Below the pieces are notes generated by a model that made no database searches, had not been told where the DNA came from, and was given only the letters and a program-made list of their open reading frames with translations. Positions 47,878 through 63,320 of a stretch of 64,000 bases of DNA are shown here, piece by piece (the stretch's first letter is position 1; each line of letters begins with the position of its first letter). Where the stretch lies: positions 72,001-136,000 of the forward strand of contig JADJXM010000007.1 of the NCBI GenBank assembly GCA_016715865.1. Direction: 5' to 3'. The stretch is from Acidobacteriota bacterium (GTDB lineage Bacteria; Acidobacteriota; Blastocatellia; RBC074). Both the position numbers and the translations under genes were made by a program.

Positions 47878-48912
47878 ATGCAAGCACTCATTCTGGCGGG
47901 CGGAGAAGGCACGCGACTGCGTCCGCTCACGGTATACACCCCAAAGCCGGTCGTGCCCATCGTAAATCGCCCCATCCTTTTTTACCAGATCGACCTCCTC
48001 AAACGAGCCGGAATTAAGGATATCAAACTGACGCTGGGATATGAGCCGACCAAGATCAGGGAGATCTTCGGCAACGGTTCCGAACTCGGAATCGAAATCA
48101 ATTACATCGTCGAAGCATCGACCCTCGGCACTGCCGGGGCATACAAGAACGCGCTCGGAGACACCGACCTGACGACAATCGTCATCAATGGCGACATCCT
48201 GACCGACATCGACCTGACGAAGGTGCTTGATTATCATCGTCAAAAAGAGGCGATCGCGACGATAGTCTCCGCTCCGGTCGATAATGCTGCCGGGTACGGA
48301 ATCGTCGAAGCCGGTCCCGACGGCCGCGTTCGACGATTCGTCGAAAAACCGAAACCCGACGAACTGATCCACAGGACGATCAATGCCGGAATCTACATTC
48401 TTGAGAAGCGGATTCTTGACATGATTCCGGCGGGAGAAAAGCAATTCTTCGAGTACGACGTATTCCCTCACCTGATCGAGACCGGTGCGCCGTTTTTCGC
48501 ATATCAGTGGGAGGGATACTGGCTGGATATCGGCACTCCACAGCGTTACCTGCAGGCAAATCTTGACATGCTGGGCGGCCGGGTCACTAACATTCTGATC
48601 GAGCGCCCGTCGATCGCTACGGCTGAGAACGGTGAAGAGGCCGCGAGAATAGACAAGCGTACGGTCATCGACCCTAGCTGCACTATCAAGGCCGGAGCCG
48701 AGATCGTCAATTCCGTGCTCGGTGCGAATTGTTACATCGAGGAGCGGGCATACATCGAGAATTCCGTATTGCTCCCAGGTTCACGGATCGGCAAATATTC
48801 TGAGGTCAGGCAATCGCTGATCGGCAAGAGCGCAATTTTGGGAAGATACGTCAAAGTCACCGACGCGGTTCTTGGCGACAAGTCTTCCCTGACCGATTAC
48901 ACCGTGGTGTAA
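47878..48912 (+). CDS. NDP-sugar pyrophosphorylase (sugar-phosphate nucleotidyltransferase) with left-handed beta-helix
   Basis: 344 residues. The nucleotidyltransferase domain (residues 1-235) has MQALILAGGEGTRLRPLTVYTPKPVVPIVNRP (the GGxGxRLxPLT pyrophosphate loop and catalytic Lys), GTAGAYKNAL, and VINGDILTDIDL. A left-handed beta-helix covers 250-344 (IDPSCTIKAGAEIVNSVLG, AYIENSVLLPGSRIGKYSEV). It makes a nucleotide-sugar from a sugar-1-phosphate and NTP; mannose-1-phosphate guanylyltransferase and glucose-1-phosphate nucleotidyltransferases both fit. A phosphohexomutase 27 bases downstream supplies the sugar-1-phosphate. Confidence 0.92.
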   Translation: MQALILAGGEGTRLRPLTVYTPKPVVPIVNRPILFYQIDLLKRAGIKDIKLTLGYEPTKIREIFGNGSELGIEINYIVEASTLGTAGAYKNALGDTDLTTIVINGDILTDIDLTKVLDYHRQKEAIATIVSAPVDNAAGYGIVEAGPDGRVRRFVEKPKPDELIHRTINAGIYILEKRILDMIPAGEKQFFEYDVFPHLIETGAPFFAYQWEGYWLDIGTPQRYLQANLDMLGGRVTNILIERPSIATAENGEEAARIDKRTVIDPSCTIKAGAEIVNSVLGANCYIEERAYIENSVLLPGSRIGKYSEVRQSLIGKSAILGRYVKVTDAVLGDKSSLTDYTVV

Positions 48913-48939
48913 ACGTAATAAATTTCAATAAGTGAGGCT

Positions 48940-50358
48940 ATGAAGATCAAATTCGGAACTGACGGGTGGCGCGCACGCATCGCTGAAGATTTCACTTTTG
49001 CGAATGTCGAGGTGGTTACGCAGGCCCTCGTTGATTACCTGAAGACGCAGAACGGGAGCGGGAAAATATCGATTCTTGTCGGATACGACAGGCGATTCGC
49101 ATCGGATTTGTTTGCGCAACGCACGGCTGAGGTTCTGGCCGGCAACGGCATTAGCGTCGACCTTCTGACACAAGATGTGCCGACTCCGCTGGTTTCATTC
49201 GAGGTCAAGCGCCTCGGGCTTGATGGCGGTGTTCTGATCACTGCCTCACACAATCCTCCGGATTTCAACGGATACAAATTCAAGGCGCCGTATGGCGGAT
49301 CGGCCACGCCGGCGATCACCGATCAGATCGAAGCGCTGATCGGTGCAACTCCGCCGCGGCGACTGTCGATGGAAGAGGCCAAAGCCGCGGGATTATTACG
49401 TCAGATCGAGCCTTCAGACGATTACCGGCGGCATATCGAGGATTTCATCGCAATCAATGAGCTTCGCAAAGCGGATGTGCTGGTCATTGCCGATCCGATG
49501 CATGGGACAGGCGGTCGCTGGATCGAGACGATGCTCAGTGGGGGAAGAATACGCGTCGAGACCATTCGCGGTGAGCGCGATCCGCTCTTCGGCGGAGTGT
49601 TGCCCGAGCCAATGCCCTGGAATCTGGAGTTGACCGCGCGGACTATTCGCGATCGCGGGGCGTTGATGGCTCTGGTAACGGACGGCGACGCCGATCGCGT
49701 CGGAGCAATGGATGAGCGCGGCGAATACATCAATACTCATCAAATACTGATGATCATGCTGCTGCATCTGATCAGGCGGAAAGGTTGGATGGGATCTGTC
49801 GCGCGAACGTTTTCCCAGTCTGTCATAGTCCGGCGTATCGCCGAGAGTTATGGGCTTCGCCTGTTTGAAACACCGGTCGGATTCAAGCATATCGGCGAGA
49901 TCATGCTCGACCCGGCCAACGATTTTCTGATCGGCGGTGAGGAGTCGGGCGGCATCGGCGTGCGCGGCCACATCCCGGAACGCGATGGGATCCTGAACTG
50001 CCTCCTGCTGCTCGAAGCGGTCCTGGCGACCGGGAAGAACCCGTCGGAAATCGTCCGCGATATCTGGCGGGAGTTCGGCGAATTTCACTTCGAGCGTCGT
50101 GACCTTCACGTCCCTGTCTTATCCGGACAGGAACTGGTCACGCGAATGAGAGAAAAGACTCCCGACACCTTCGCCGGATACCGAGTGACGGCTACCGCCA
50201 CACTTGACGGAACGAAACTGATCTTCGAGGACGAAAGCTGGATATTATTCCGACAGTCCGGCACCGAACCGGTCCTCCGCATCTATTGTGAAGCGACGAG
50301 TATCGACAAAATGAAGAAGATGATGGACGAAGGCGAACGACTGGCAATGCAGAATTGA
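48940..50358 (+). CDS. alpha-D-phosphohexomutase (phosphoglucomutase/phosphomannomutase)
   Basis: 472 residues. The four-domain phosphohexomutase pattern is MKIKFGTDGWRARIAEDFT, GGVLITASHNPPDFNGYKFK (phosphoserine loop), VTDGDADRVGAMDERGEYI (metal loop DGDADR), IGGEESGGIGVRGHIPERDG (sugar-binding loop) and LFRQSGTEPVLRIYCEA (phosphate-binding loop). It interconverts hexose 6- and 1-phosphates. It probably forms an operon with the upstream nucleotidyltransferase for nucleotide-sugar supply to the envelope. Substrate choice cannot be decided from sequence alone. Confidence 0.93.
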   Translation: MKIKFGTDGWRARIAEDFTFANVEVVTQALVDYLKTQNGSGKISILVGYDRRFASDLFAQRTAEVLAGNGISVDLLTQDVPTPLVSFEVKRLGLDGGVLITASHNPPDFNGYKFKAPYGGSATPAITDQIEALIGATPPRRLSMEEAKAAGLLRQIEPSDDYRRHIEDFIAINELRKADVLVIADPMHGTGGRWIETMLSGGRIRVETIRGERDPLFGGVLPEPMPWNLELTARTIRDRGALMALVTDGDADRVGAMDERGEYINTHQILMIMLLHLIRRKGWMGSVARTFSQSVIVRRIAESYGLRLFETPVGFKHIGEIMLDPANDFLIGGEESGGIGVRGHIPERDGILNCLLLLEAVLATGKNPSEIVRDIWREFGEFHFERRDLHVPVLSGQELVTRMREKTPDTFAGYRVTATATLDGTKLIFEDESWILFRQSGTEPVLRIYCEATSIDKMKKMMDEGERLAMQN

Positions 50359-50416
50359 ATAGCAGTTGCATCTTCATCATTCATTAAGCATAGAGGCAAA
50401 ACTTTTGCATGAGGGC

Positions 50417-51556
<1,140 letters not shown>

Positions 51557-51566
51557 TATTTTCCCT

Positions 51567-52394
51567 CTAAATAAATACGCTCAGCTCATAAACGCCGAGT
51601 TTGATCACCTGGCCGGGCGCCAGATCTTTCCGCTCGCCGGGCTGGAGTTCGACTCCGTCGATTTCGACTGAATTGCGGCCAAGGCATTCAATCTGAAATC
51701 GGCCGTCCTGAATTTTTTCGATGAGCAGGTGCTTGCGACTGACCTCCTGATCGCCTTCAAGTCTGAGGTCTACCGGCAGGTCTTTCGATCCGCGTCCGAT
51801 TTCGAACCGGGTCTTGAGCGATTTATGGATCACTGCCTCATCGCCCTGGCGGGAGCAACTGATGGAAAAGAGCGGAGCCTTCGGACGAATGATAGTCTTT
51901 TCCGATTCATCATCGGTTTCGGCAACAGGCGCGGCGGCGGCTGGCGCCGTGCGCGGTTTGCGTGCGGTGACTTCGGTTCTCGGAGATTCATCGTCCCAGA
52001 CTGCCTGAACGCGGATCTGCCCCTTATCTAGCGCACCGTCGATACTCAGCGAAAGCGCGATTTTGTCGGTTTTGAGAACCTTATCGCCGACCAGTTCACG
52101 GGCTCGCTGTGAAAGCCCGTTTCTCAGTCCTTCTTCCAATCCCTCGCGTTTTCTCCCCTGCCAAAGCGAGTCATCGGATTTGCTCAAATAGATGATGTAT
52201 TCGCCCGGCAGATATGTCGGTCCGCCCGGAGGAGTGAACATCTCGCGCTTCATGACGGTTTCGACTTCACGCGCGATCTTGACGAAAAACTCGTCCCATT
52301 CGCTCAATTGCTGCGGAGTTGCCGGCGTTTGCGTAGCAGCGTCCTCGCCATCAAGCCACTTTCTGAAATCCTGTAAAAGCTCCGAAATCTTCAT
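51567..52394 (-). CDS. FHA-domain protein with DUF3662-like N-terminus
   Basis: 275 residues from ATG at 52394; an in-frame TTG at 52400 would add two. The N-terminal 130 residues (ELLQDFRKWLDGEDA, FFVKIAREVETVMKREMFTPPGGPTYLPGEYIIYLS) resemble the FhaA-type N-terminal domain of Actinobacteria. A low-complexity linker (TAPAAAAPVAETDDESEKTIIRPKA) contains a Thr in a context favoured by STPKs. The FHA domain is at residues 190-275: FEIGRGS, EVSRKHLLIEK and LGRNSVEIDG carry the Arg, Ser, His and Asn needed to bind phosphothreonine. It starts 7 bases after the kinase stop. Confidence 0.87.
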   Translation of the reverse strand: MKISELLQDFRKWLDGEDAATQTPATPQQLSEWDEFFVKIAREVETVMKREMFTPPGGPTYLPGEYIIYLSKSDDSLWQGRKREGLEEGLRNGLSQRARELVGDKVLKTDKIALSLSIDGALDKGQIRVQAVWDDESPRTEVTARKPRTAPAAAAPVAETDDESEKTIIRPKAPLFSISCSRQGDEAVIHKSLKTRFEIGRGSKDLPVDLRLEGDQEVSRKHLLIEKIQDGRFQIECLGRNSVEIDGVELQPGERKDLAPGQVIKLGVYELSVFI

Positions 52395-52401
52395 AATCAA
52401 G

Positions 52402-54063
<1,662 letters not shown>

Positions 54064-54065
54064 CC

Positions 54066-54096
54066 TGTATCAGTACAAAGTAAAAAGTAAAAAGTG
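54066..54096. repeat. single heptamer-repeat arm
   Basis: Units AAAGTAC and AAAGTAA (GTACAAAGTAAAAAGTAAAA) in the short spacer between the kinase start and the PP2C stop. It occupies most of the expected kinase ribosome-binding region. Confidence 0.65.
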
Positions 54097-54102
54097 CAGG
54101 GC

Positions 54103-57248
<3,146 letters not shown>

Positions 57249-57437
57249 AATTTTCGGACGCTCAAACCCGCCGGAATGCTGTTATGGCAATTCCTCTTTC
57301 ACAACACAATCATATACGTATTTTCACAGTTGCGGGTTCGACCTCACTCGCTTCGCCGATTTCGTGGAATCCTTATGTTTTCTTCACTTATTTCGGGAAT
57401 GATACGTTGAAATTCTGTAATTTGACAGAGGCGTGAT

Positions 57438-58268
57438 TCATTTCTGGCAGTTCGGACAGAAGTATGTCGATCGCGTCGCCTGAATGATGCGCCGGATGGG
57501 TGTCGAGCAGGTCATGCACCCCAGCCCTTCGCGATCGTAAACGCGCCAGCTGTCCTCGATTGCGCCTGCTCCGTACCGGCCATAAACCTCGCGCGGATCC
57601 GTCACCTGGTTTGCGGCAGAGTCGATCGCTTCCTGTAAAACTTCGATCACATGCGAGCGCAACACCCCGGCGCGGCGTGCTGATATCCGATTCGCAGCCA
57701 GTCTCGGATTGATTCGCGCGCGATGCAGGGCCTCAGAAACGTAGATATTGCCGAGTCCGACGACCCGCGTCTGATCGAGCAGGAAGACCTTTATCTCCTG
57801 CCGGCTGCGCTTCAAAACATCCAACAGATATTTCTCGGAAAATTCAGGATCGAAGGGCTCGGGGGCGAGCTTTTCAAGATGACGGACGGATTCGAGTTCC
57901 GCAGTCCGTGCAATCATCATCATACCGAAATGTCGTTGATCGGTGAAGATGAGCTTTTTTCGATTGTCGAGCAGAAATTCGGCATGTGTGTGCGGAAGAT
58001 TCTCGTCGCCTTCGGCAAGATTGTAAAAGCGGCCGGTCATTCGCAGATGCGTAATCAGCGTTTTGCCATTTGCGAGATGAACGAGGATGTGTTTGCCGCG
58101 ACGTGCGACATCCAGCACCGTCGCGCCCTTGAGCCATGCGGCGAACTGACGCGGCGGATTCTCCGGCGCCAGACCGGCTCTGATCAGACGGGCTTTGATA
58201 AATCTCCGCCCCGTGAGCAGCCCTCGCAGTCCGCGCACCACCATTTCGACTTCTGGAAGTTCCGGCAT
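57438..58268 (-). CDS. mutM: formamidopyrimidine-DNA glycosylase
   Basis: 276 residues from ATG at 58268; the longer open frame is rejected because the catalytic Pro must follow the initiator Met. PELPEVEMVVRGLRGLL supplies Pro2 and Glu3; KHILVHLANGKTLITHLRMTGRF contains the conserved Lys; GLGNIYVSEALHRARINPR is the H2TH part; CMTCSTPIRRIIQATRSTYFCPNC is the zinc finger. It removes oxidised purines such as 8-oxoguanine and cleaves the abasic site. It follows the secreted nuclease gene on the minus strand by about 70 bases. Confidence 0.96.
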   Translation of the reverse strand: MPELPEVEMVVRGLRGLLTGRRFIKARLIRAGLAPENPPRQFAAWLKGATVLDVARRGKHILVHLANGKTLITHLRMTGRFYNLAEGDENLPHTHAEFLLDNRKKLIFTDQRHFGMMMIARTAELESVRHLEKLAPEPFDPEFSEKYLLDVLKRSRQEIKVFLLDQTRVVGLGNIYVSEALHRARINPRLAANRISARRAGVLRSHVIEVLQEAIDSAANQVTDPREVYGRYGAGAIEDSWRVYDREGLGCMTCSTPIRRIIQATRSTYFCPNCQK

Positions 58269-58287
58269 GCCATCATTAAACGCCAAA

Positions 58288-58328
58288 GCGCCATGATAGC
58301 CAAGAATATTCATGGCTATCATGGCGGA
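58288..58328. promoter_or_regulatory. 13-bp inverted repeat in the mutM leader
   Basis: CGCCATGATAGCC and GGCTATCATGGCG are perfect reverse complements around AAGAATATTCAT. It lies 20-60 bases upstream of the mutM start and about ten bases after the nuclease stop. It could be a weak terminator or an RNA hairpin affecting mutM translation. Confidence 0.55.
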
Positions 58329-58337
58329 CATCTTCCA

Positions 58338-61300
58338 TCAGCAATTCGGCGGGAAGACCGGGATCGAGTAGCTCATCGATGAAGTAGTCGTCAGGACATG
58401 CAGGTTGTGGCCGTCATTAAAGGCATTCCCCGAAGCTGCCGCGGACGGATTGAAATTGATCATGGCGCCGGTCATGCCGAAAGCCCCGCCGGTCTGCCAC
58501 AACTTCATCCATCCGCTCCTTCCTGCCTGAATGACCTGTTCGAATCGCGGGACGGTGCGCGGACTGTTGTTGCTAAGGCTGGTCCTCAACTGGCAGGCGC
58601 CCGGATTGAAAGTGAAACTGAGCCCGTTTTCGGCATCATCGAAGAGAAGCCCGAAGATCGGGGCCAGGCGCGCGGGCCCGATCGCCAGATCGCCTCCAAT
58701 GCGGTTGAGAATCAACATCGTGTCGTTGCCGTCAACTCGACTCGGGATATTATCCACCGCCAGGGCATGCGGCAACACGTCATAACTCAACCCGTCGAAA
58801 GCCAGCGTTGCCGCTCCCGACTGGCTGTCGCAGTACGGCAGCCCGCCGGCGATGGCCGCAACCGAAATGGCCGGGAGATTGGCGTAATGCCCCGTCGTGA
58901 ATTTGACGTAGGCGTCCCCGATCAGGAAGTTGAAACTGGTCGGACATCCGTTCTCGTCGACAGCGACGGCGATGATATACCCGGTCGTCCCCGGATCGAA
59001 ATCCGAAGCCAGAAAACTGGTCGTCTGATTCGGCGTCAGGCAGATGAACATATCGGCGACAGAACACGTTGCGCCATCGACGAAGAAGAGATGCACGAAT
59101 GCGTTTTTGTTCGGCTCGATGTTGGTCAGACTGATGCGAGTGTTTTGAGTGATCCCATTGGTCGACGAGCTGTAGATGTTATAGATCAGGACGCTGCCCG
59201 CCTTCTGATCGCTGGCCACGGAACCGGCTGTCGGGATCGGCAGCCCCGGCCCGACGCCCGGACAATTAGCCTGAACGCAGGCGATGAATGATTCGGACGA
59301 GATCATCCCCAGATTGACCGTCGAGGAGATACAGGCCTGGGTCCCAGGCGCCACGCCATCAGCAATCTGAGCTTTGTAATTGATCGAGACCGACCCTCCG
59401 GAGGGTATCGTTCCCGACCAGGTCACTGTCGAACCGTCAACCACCGTGCAACTTCCGACATTGGCCGTACAGGTTCCCGCCAGAGCGCGCAACTCAGCCG
59501 GCAGGCTGGCCGTGAAGGAGGATGTCTGAGCAGCAATCGTGTTGTTCGGAATGTTGGCAGTCACTGAGACTACATCTCCGCCACCCGTGCAGACTACTGT
59601 GCCACCAGTCGCCGCAATCGTCTGAATACCGGCTGCCGGTCGATTGGTGAATTGCAGACCGAGCAGGATCGGGTCGTGATCGGCTGACCGATATGGAGTC
59701 GGGAAAAACCTGTCATCCGTCTTGAACTCGGTGTTGTAATCGAAGACAAATGGCTCATCCGAATTGATATGCCAGACTGTCGAGCCGGTCAATTTCGAAG
59801 CCAGAGAAGGCGTTACGAAGGCATGATCAAGCTGTCCGACTTCACTGTCGAACTGGAATGAATAACGCAGGGCAGCAGGAACAAAAGCTGCGATGGAATC
59901 GACAAAGCCGGCCGCCCTCAACACATCGATCGGGTCTTCTTCGGCGTATGCGTTGAAATCGCCGACAACAATCACATCAGGATCGACCGGCGCCAGCGAC
60001 GCATTGATGAAGTCGATGGTTTTCAAAACCTGATCCCTGCGCCTCGCGTTATAGCAGCCCTGGCCTGTGCTCTCATCGCCGTCCTCGCCGGTTGGAGATC
60101 CGGTACAGGACTTTGACCTCAGGTGATTGACGACAACGCTGAACTGCTCACCGGTCGCATTCTCCTTAAACATCTGCGCGATCGGAGCGCGGCTGTATGT
60201 TCCGAGGGGAGCGACTGTGTCGGTCAATGGCGCTCCGACGGCCATAACCGTCGCTGTCCGGTAGATCATTCCTGATTTGATCTCGGTGTCGGTTCCGACA
60301 GGACTGACCGGATCATAAATTGCCGGCGGAGTCGCCACTGCGGCATAAGTGCCGGCTCCGAGCACGGCGTTGAGTTCAGCCACGAGCAGGTTGACCGCGG
60401 CATCCGGAGTCGCGGCGGTCCCCTTCTCGAGCTCGATCAGTCCGATCACATCGGCATTCAGTGCGACTAATGCCGGGATCAGCTTTCCAAGTTGACGGGT
60501 CAGCTCAGCAGGGTTGCTTGCGCCTCTCGGACCAGGCGTCGAAAAGAAATTCAGGACATTGAACGATGCCACCTTGAGCGATCCACCGACCGGATCAGGC
60601 AACGCCGGTCTCGGATTGGTCGCCGCGAAATTGGGCGAAGAAGTAGGCTGGACTCGATAGAAGTTGAAGGCGAAGTGCATGATGCCGCTCAGATTCGCCA
60701 CAGTATCGCCAAGGCGGATAGTCGAATCTCCAGGGCCGATAAACGGGATCGGATTCGGGTTCTGTCCGGATCTTCCATCATCCAGTACTATCCTGTCCCT
60801 GTCGTTGGCCGCTGAGAGCGCTGCGACAGCCGCAGCATTTGAGCCACCCGAAGTCGCCACGCCCGCTGCGGGGTCGTCATTCGGATCGATGACATTTGTG
60901 GGGATGTACAATCTGGAGGTTGACAATCCCAGTTCACCGAATCTGCCCAGACCGAAATTGTCCGTAACGTAGAGCGTCTGTGTGAAATTGACTCGCATGC
61001 CCTCGACCCTTTCGAAGGCGGCTGCAGGCGTCGTAGCGACAGGCAAAGCAATATTCACCGCCGCCGGCAGTGGGTTTCCGGAATTGACTATTGTAATAGT
61101 CACATTCGAGAGCTGGGTCATTCCCGGATTTACGGGGAAATTGCCAACCGTACCGGTGACCTGCACCTTGTCACCGACCGAAACGTCCGGCGTCAGATCG
61201 GGATCGAAGATGAAAGTTCCCTCGGAAGTATTCGGATCGGCATCCCAGTCTGCATCCTCCTCCTCGACGAAGAAGCCGCTCAATCCTGGGAAGTCTCCAA

Positions 61301-62354
61301 CAACAATCCCCTCGATCATGACGTTGAGACCCGCAAAATTGGGAGTTTCGGCCGTCCCCTGAATAGTGTGGATGAGCGTCGTGCCTCCCGGATTGACCTG
61401 AATGGTGACCATGCAGCTTGCCGTCTGCGGCGTCGGCGCATCATTGTTCGACCAGTTGATAGTTGCAGTGTAAACTCCGGGAGGAGTAGCCGCACCGACA
61501 TTCAATTGAGCCGTCGCCGTCCCTCCGACCGCGCCGGCGGCAACAAAGCTGCTCAACGTGATGTTCGCATTGGCTGGCGCAACCGAGAGAGAAGCACTTG
61601 TCACCGTCCCGTCCGCATCCGTAGCGCTGACCGGCGCCGAGGCCGCGGTGCCTGAGCCCGTACTCAGATTCATCGGACAGACCGGAGTGACAGGCTGGTT
61701 CACTGCGCCGCAACTGGCTGTGTGCGCACCCAACCCGCCGAAGGTATCATTCGCAAAACCATCCCATTCAATCGATGGGTCGAAGACATCGCTGCCCACC
61801 GTGTCGCCTGCGCAGATTGTCGATTTCCGACGCAGTGTGTTGTCCGCAGTCGAGAGCAGCCCCGTCCCCCACTCCGAACCCGGATCGAATCCGACCTGAC
61901 CGATGACATCGATGATCGTCGTCCCTTTTCTCAAAACGACTGCGTCATCTCCGTTGAACCATCCTGAACTGTTCGTCTGGTCGGCCTGCGCCTGGATAGT
62001 GGCATTCGCACTCGCCTGCGCGACAACATAGACATCACTACTCGCGACAGTGCCGGTCAAATTGATAGTCAATCCGGCCGATGCGTTTCCGTTGAAGAAG
62101 TATTGAAGATTATAGCCGCCCGCCGCCAGGTCGACTGCCGCCCCTGTTCCATTGAAGATCTCGATCGCCTTGTTGTTGCTCGATCCCTCGATGTACTCCG
62201 AAATGAACAACTCTGTGGCCGCGGCACTCGTCGGCCTGGTCATAAATACGGCTGTTCCAACGGCTACGATCGCTAAAACTGCAGCTACAAATGCTATCGT
62301 GGTCGCAACCCGACGATGCAGTATTCTTCGCAGGAATTCAGGGGTGGATTTCAT
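58338..62354 (-). CDS. large secreted endonuclease/exonuclease/phosphatase-fold nuclease with lamin-tail domain
   Basis: 1338 residues. A signal peptide near residues 17-45 is followed by a lamin-tail-like domain (50-150; ELFISEYIEGSSNNKAIEIFNGTG). Beta-sandwich repeats and an OB-fold-like part (IEGIVVGDFPGLSGFFVEEEDADW) follow. The EEP nuclease domain covers about 590-890: LKVASFNVLNFF, VIGLIELEKG, VVNHLRSKSC, VIVVGDFNAYAEEDP, GQLDHAFVT and SADHDPILLG give the Asn, Glu, Asp and His catalytic set. A DUF11-like domain and a C-terminal part of unknown fold close it. The order matches ExeM-type extracellular DNases. Confidence 0.9.
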   Translation of the reverse strand: MKSTPEFLRRILHRRVATTIAFVAAVLAIVAVGTAVFMTRPTSAAATELFISEYIEGSSNNKAIEIFNGTGAAVDLAAGGYNLQYFFNGNASAGLTINLTGTVASSDVYVVAQASANATIQAQADQTNSSGWFNGDDAVVLRKGTTIIDVIGQVGFDPGSEWGTGLLSTADNTLRRKSTICAGDTVGSDVFDPSIEWDGFANDTFGGLGAHTASCGAVNQPVTPVCPMNLSTGSGTAASAPVSATDADGTVTSASLSVAPANANITLSSFVAAGAVGGTATAQLNVGAATPPGVYTATINWSNNDAPTPQTASCMVTIQVNPGGTTLIHTIQGTAETPNFAGLNVMIEGIVVGDFPGLSGFFVEEEDADWDADPNTSEGTFIFDPDLTPDVSVGDKVQVTGTVGNFPVNPGMTQLSNVTITIVNSGNPLPAAVNIALPVATTPAAAFERVEGMRVNFTQTLYVTDNFGLGRFGELGLSTSRLYIPTNVIDPNDDPAAGVATSGGSNAAAVAALSAANDRDRIVLDDGRSGQNPNPIPFIGPGDSTIRLGDTVANLSGIMHFAFNFYRVQPTSSPNFAATNPRPALPDPVGGSLKVASFNVLNFFSTPGPRGASNPAELTRQLGKLIPALVALNADVIGLIELEKGTAATPDAAVNLLVAELNAVLGAGTYAAVATPPAIYDPVSPVGTDTEIKSGMIYRTATVMAVGAPLTDTVAPLGTYSRAPIAQMFKENATGEQFSVVVNHLRSKSCTGSPTGEDGDESTGQGCYNARRRDQVLKTIDFINASLAPVDPDVIVVGDFNAYAEEDPIDVLRAAGFVDSIAAFVPAALRYSFQFDSEVGQLDHAFVTPSLASKLTGSTVWHINSDEPFVFDYNTEFKTDDRFFPTPYRSADHDPILLGLQFTNRPAAGIQTIAATGGTVVCTGGGDVVSVTANIPNNTIAAQTSSFTASLPAELRALAGTCTANVGSCTVVDGSTVTWSGTIPSGGSVSINYKAQIADGVAPGTQACISSTVNLGMISSESFIACVQANCPGVGPGLPIPTAGSVASDQKAGSVLIYNIYSSSTNGITQNTRISLTNIEPNKNAFVHLFFVDGATCSVADMFICLTPNQTTSFLASDFDPGTTGYIIAVAVDENGCPTSFNFLIGDAYVKFTTGHYANLPAISVAAIAGGLPYCDSQSGAATLAFDGLSYDVLPHALAVDNIPSRVDGNDTMLILNRIGGDLAIGPARLAPIFGLLFDDAENGLSFTFNPGACQLRTSLSNNSPRTVPRFEQVIQAGRSGWMKLWQTGGAFGMTGAMINFNPSAAASGNAFNDGHNLHVLTTTSSMSYSIPVFPPNC

Positions 62355-63215
<861 letters not shown>

Positions 63216-63216
63216 G

Positions 63217-63252
63217 AAAAAGCCGCTTGGGAAAAGCGGCTTTTTCTTTTTC
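63217..63252 (+). terminator. rho-independent terminator after tRNA-fMet
   Basis: AAAAGCCGCTT and AAGCGGCTTTTT form a hairpin around GGGAA and are followed by a T-run. It lies 11 bases after the CCA end of the tRNA. Confidence 0.93.
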
Positions 63253-63320
63253 ACACCCCAAACCCTTTTCACCGGGCAGTAACAAAAGTTATATTCCAGC
63301 CATCACCCGGAGAAAAGATC

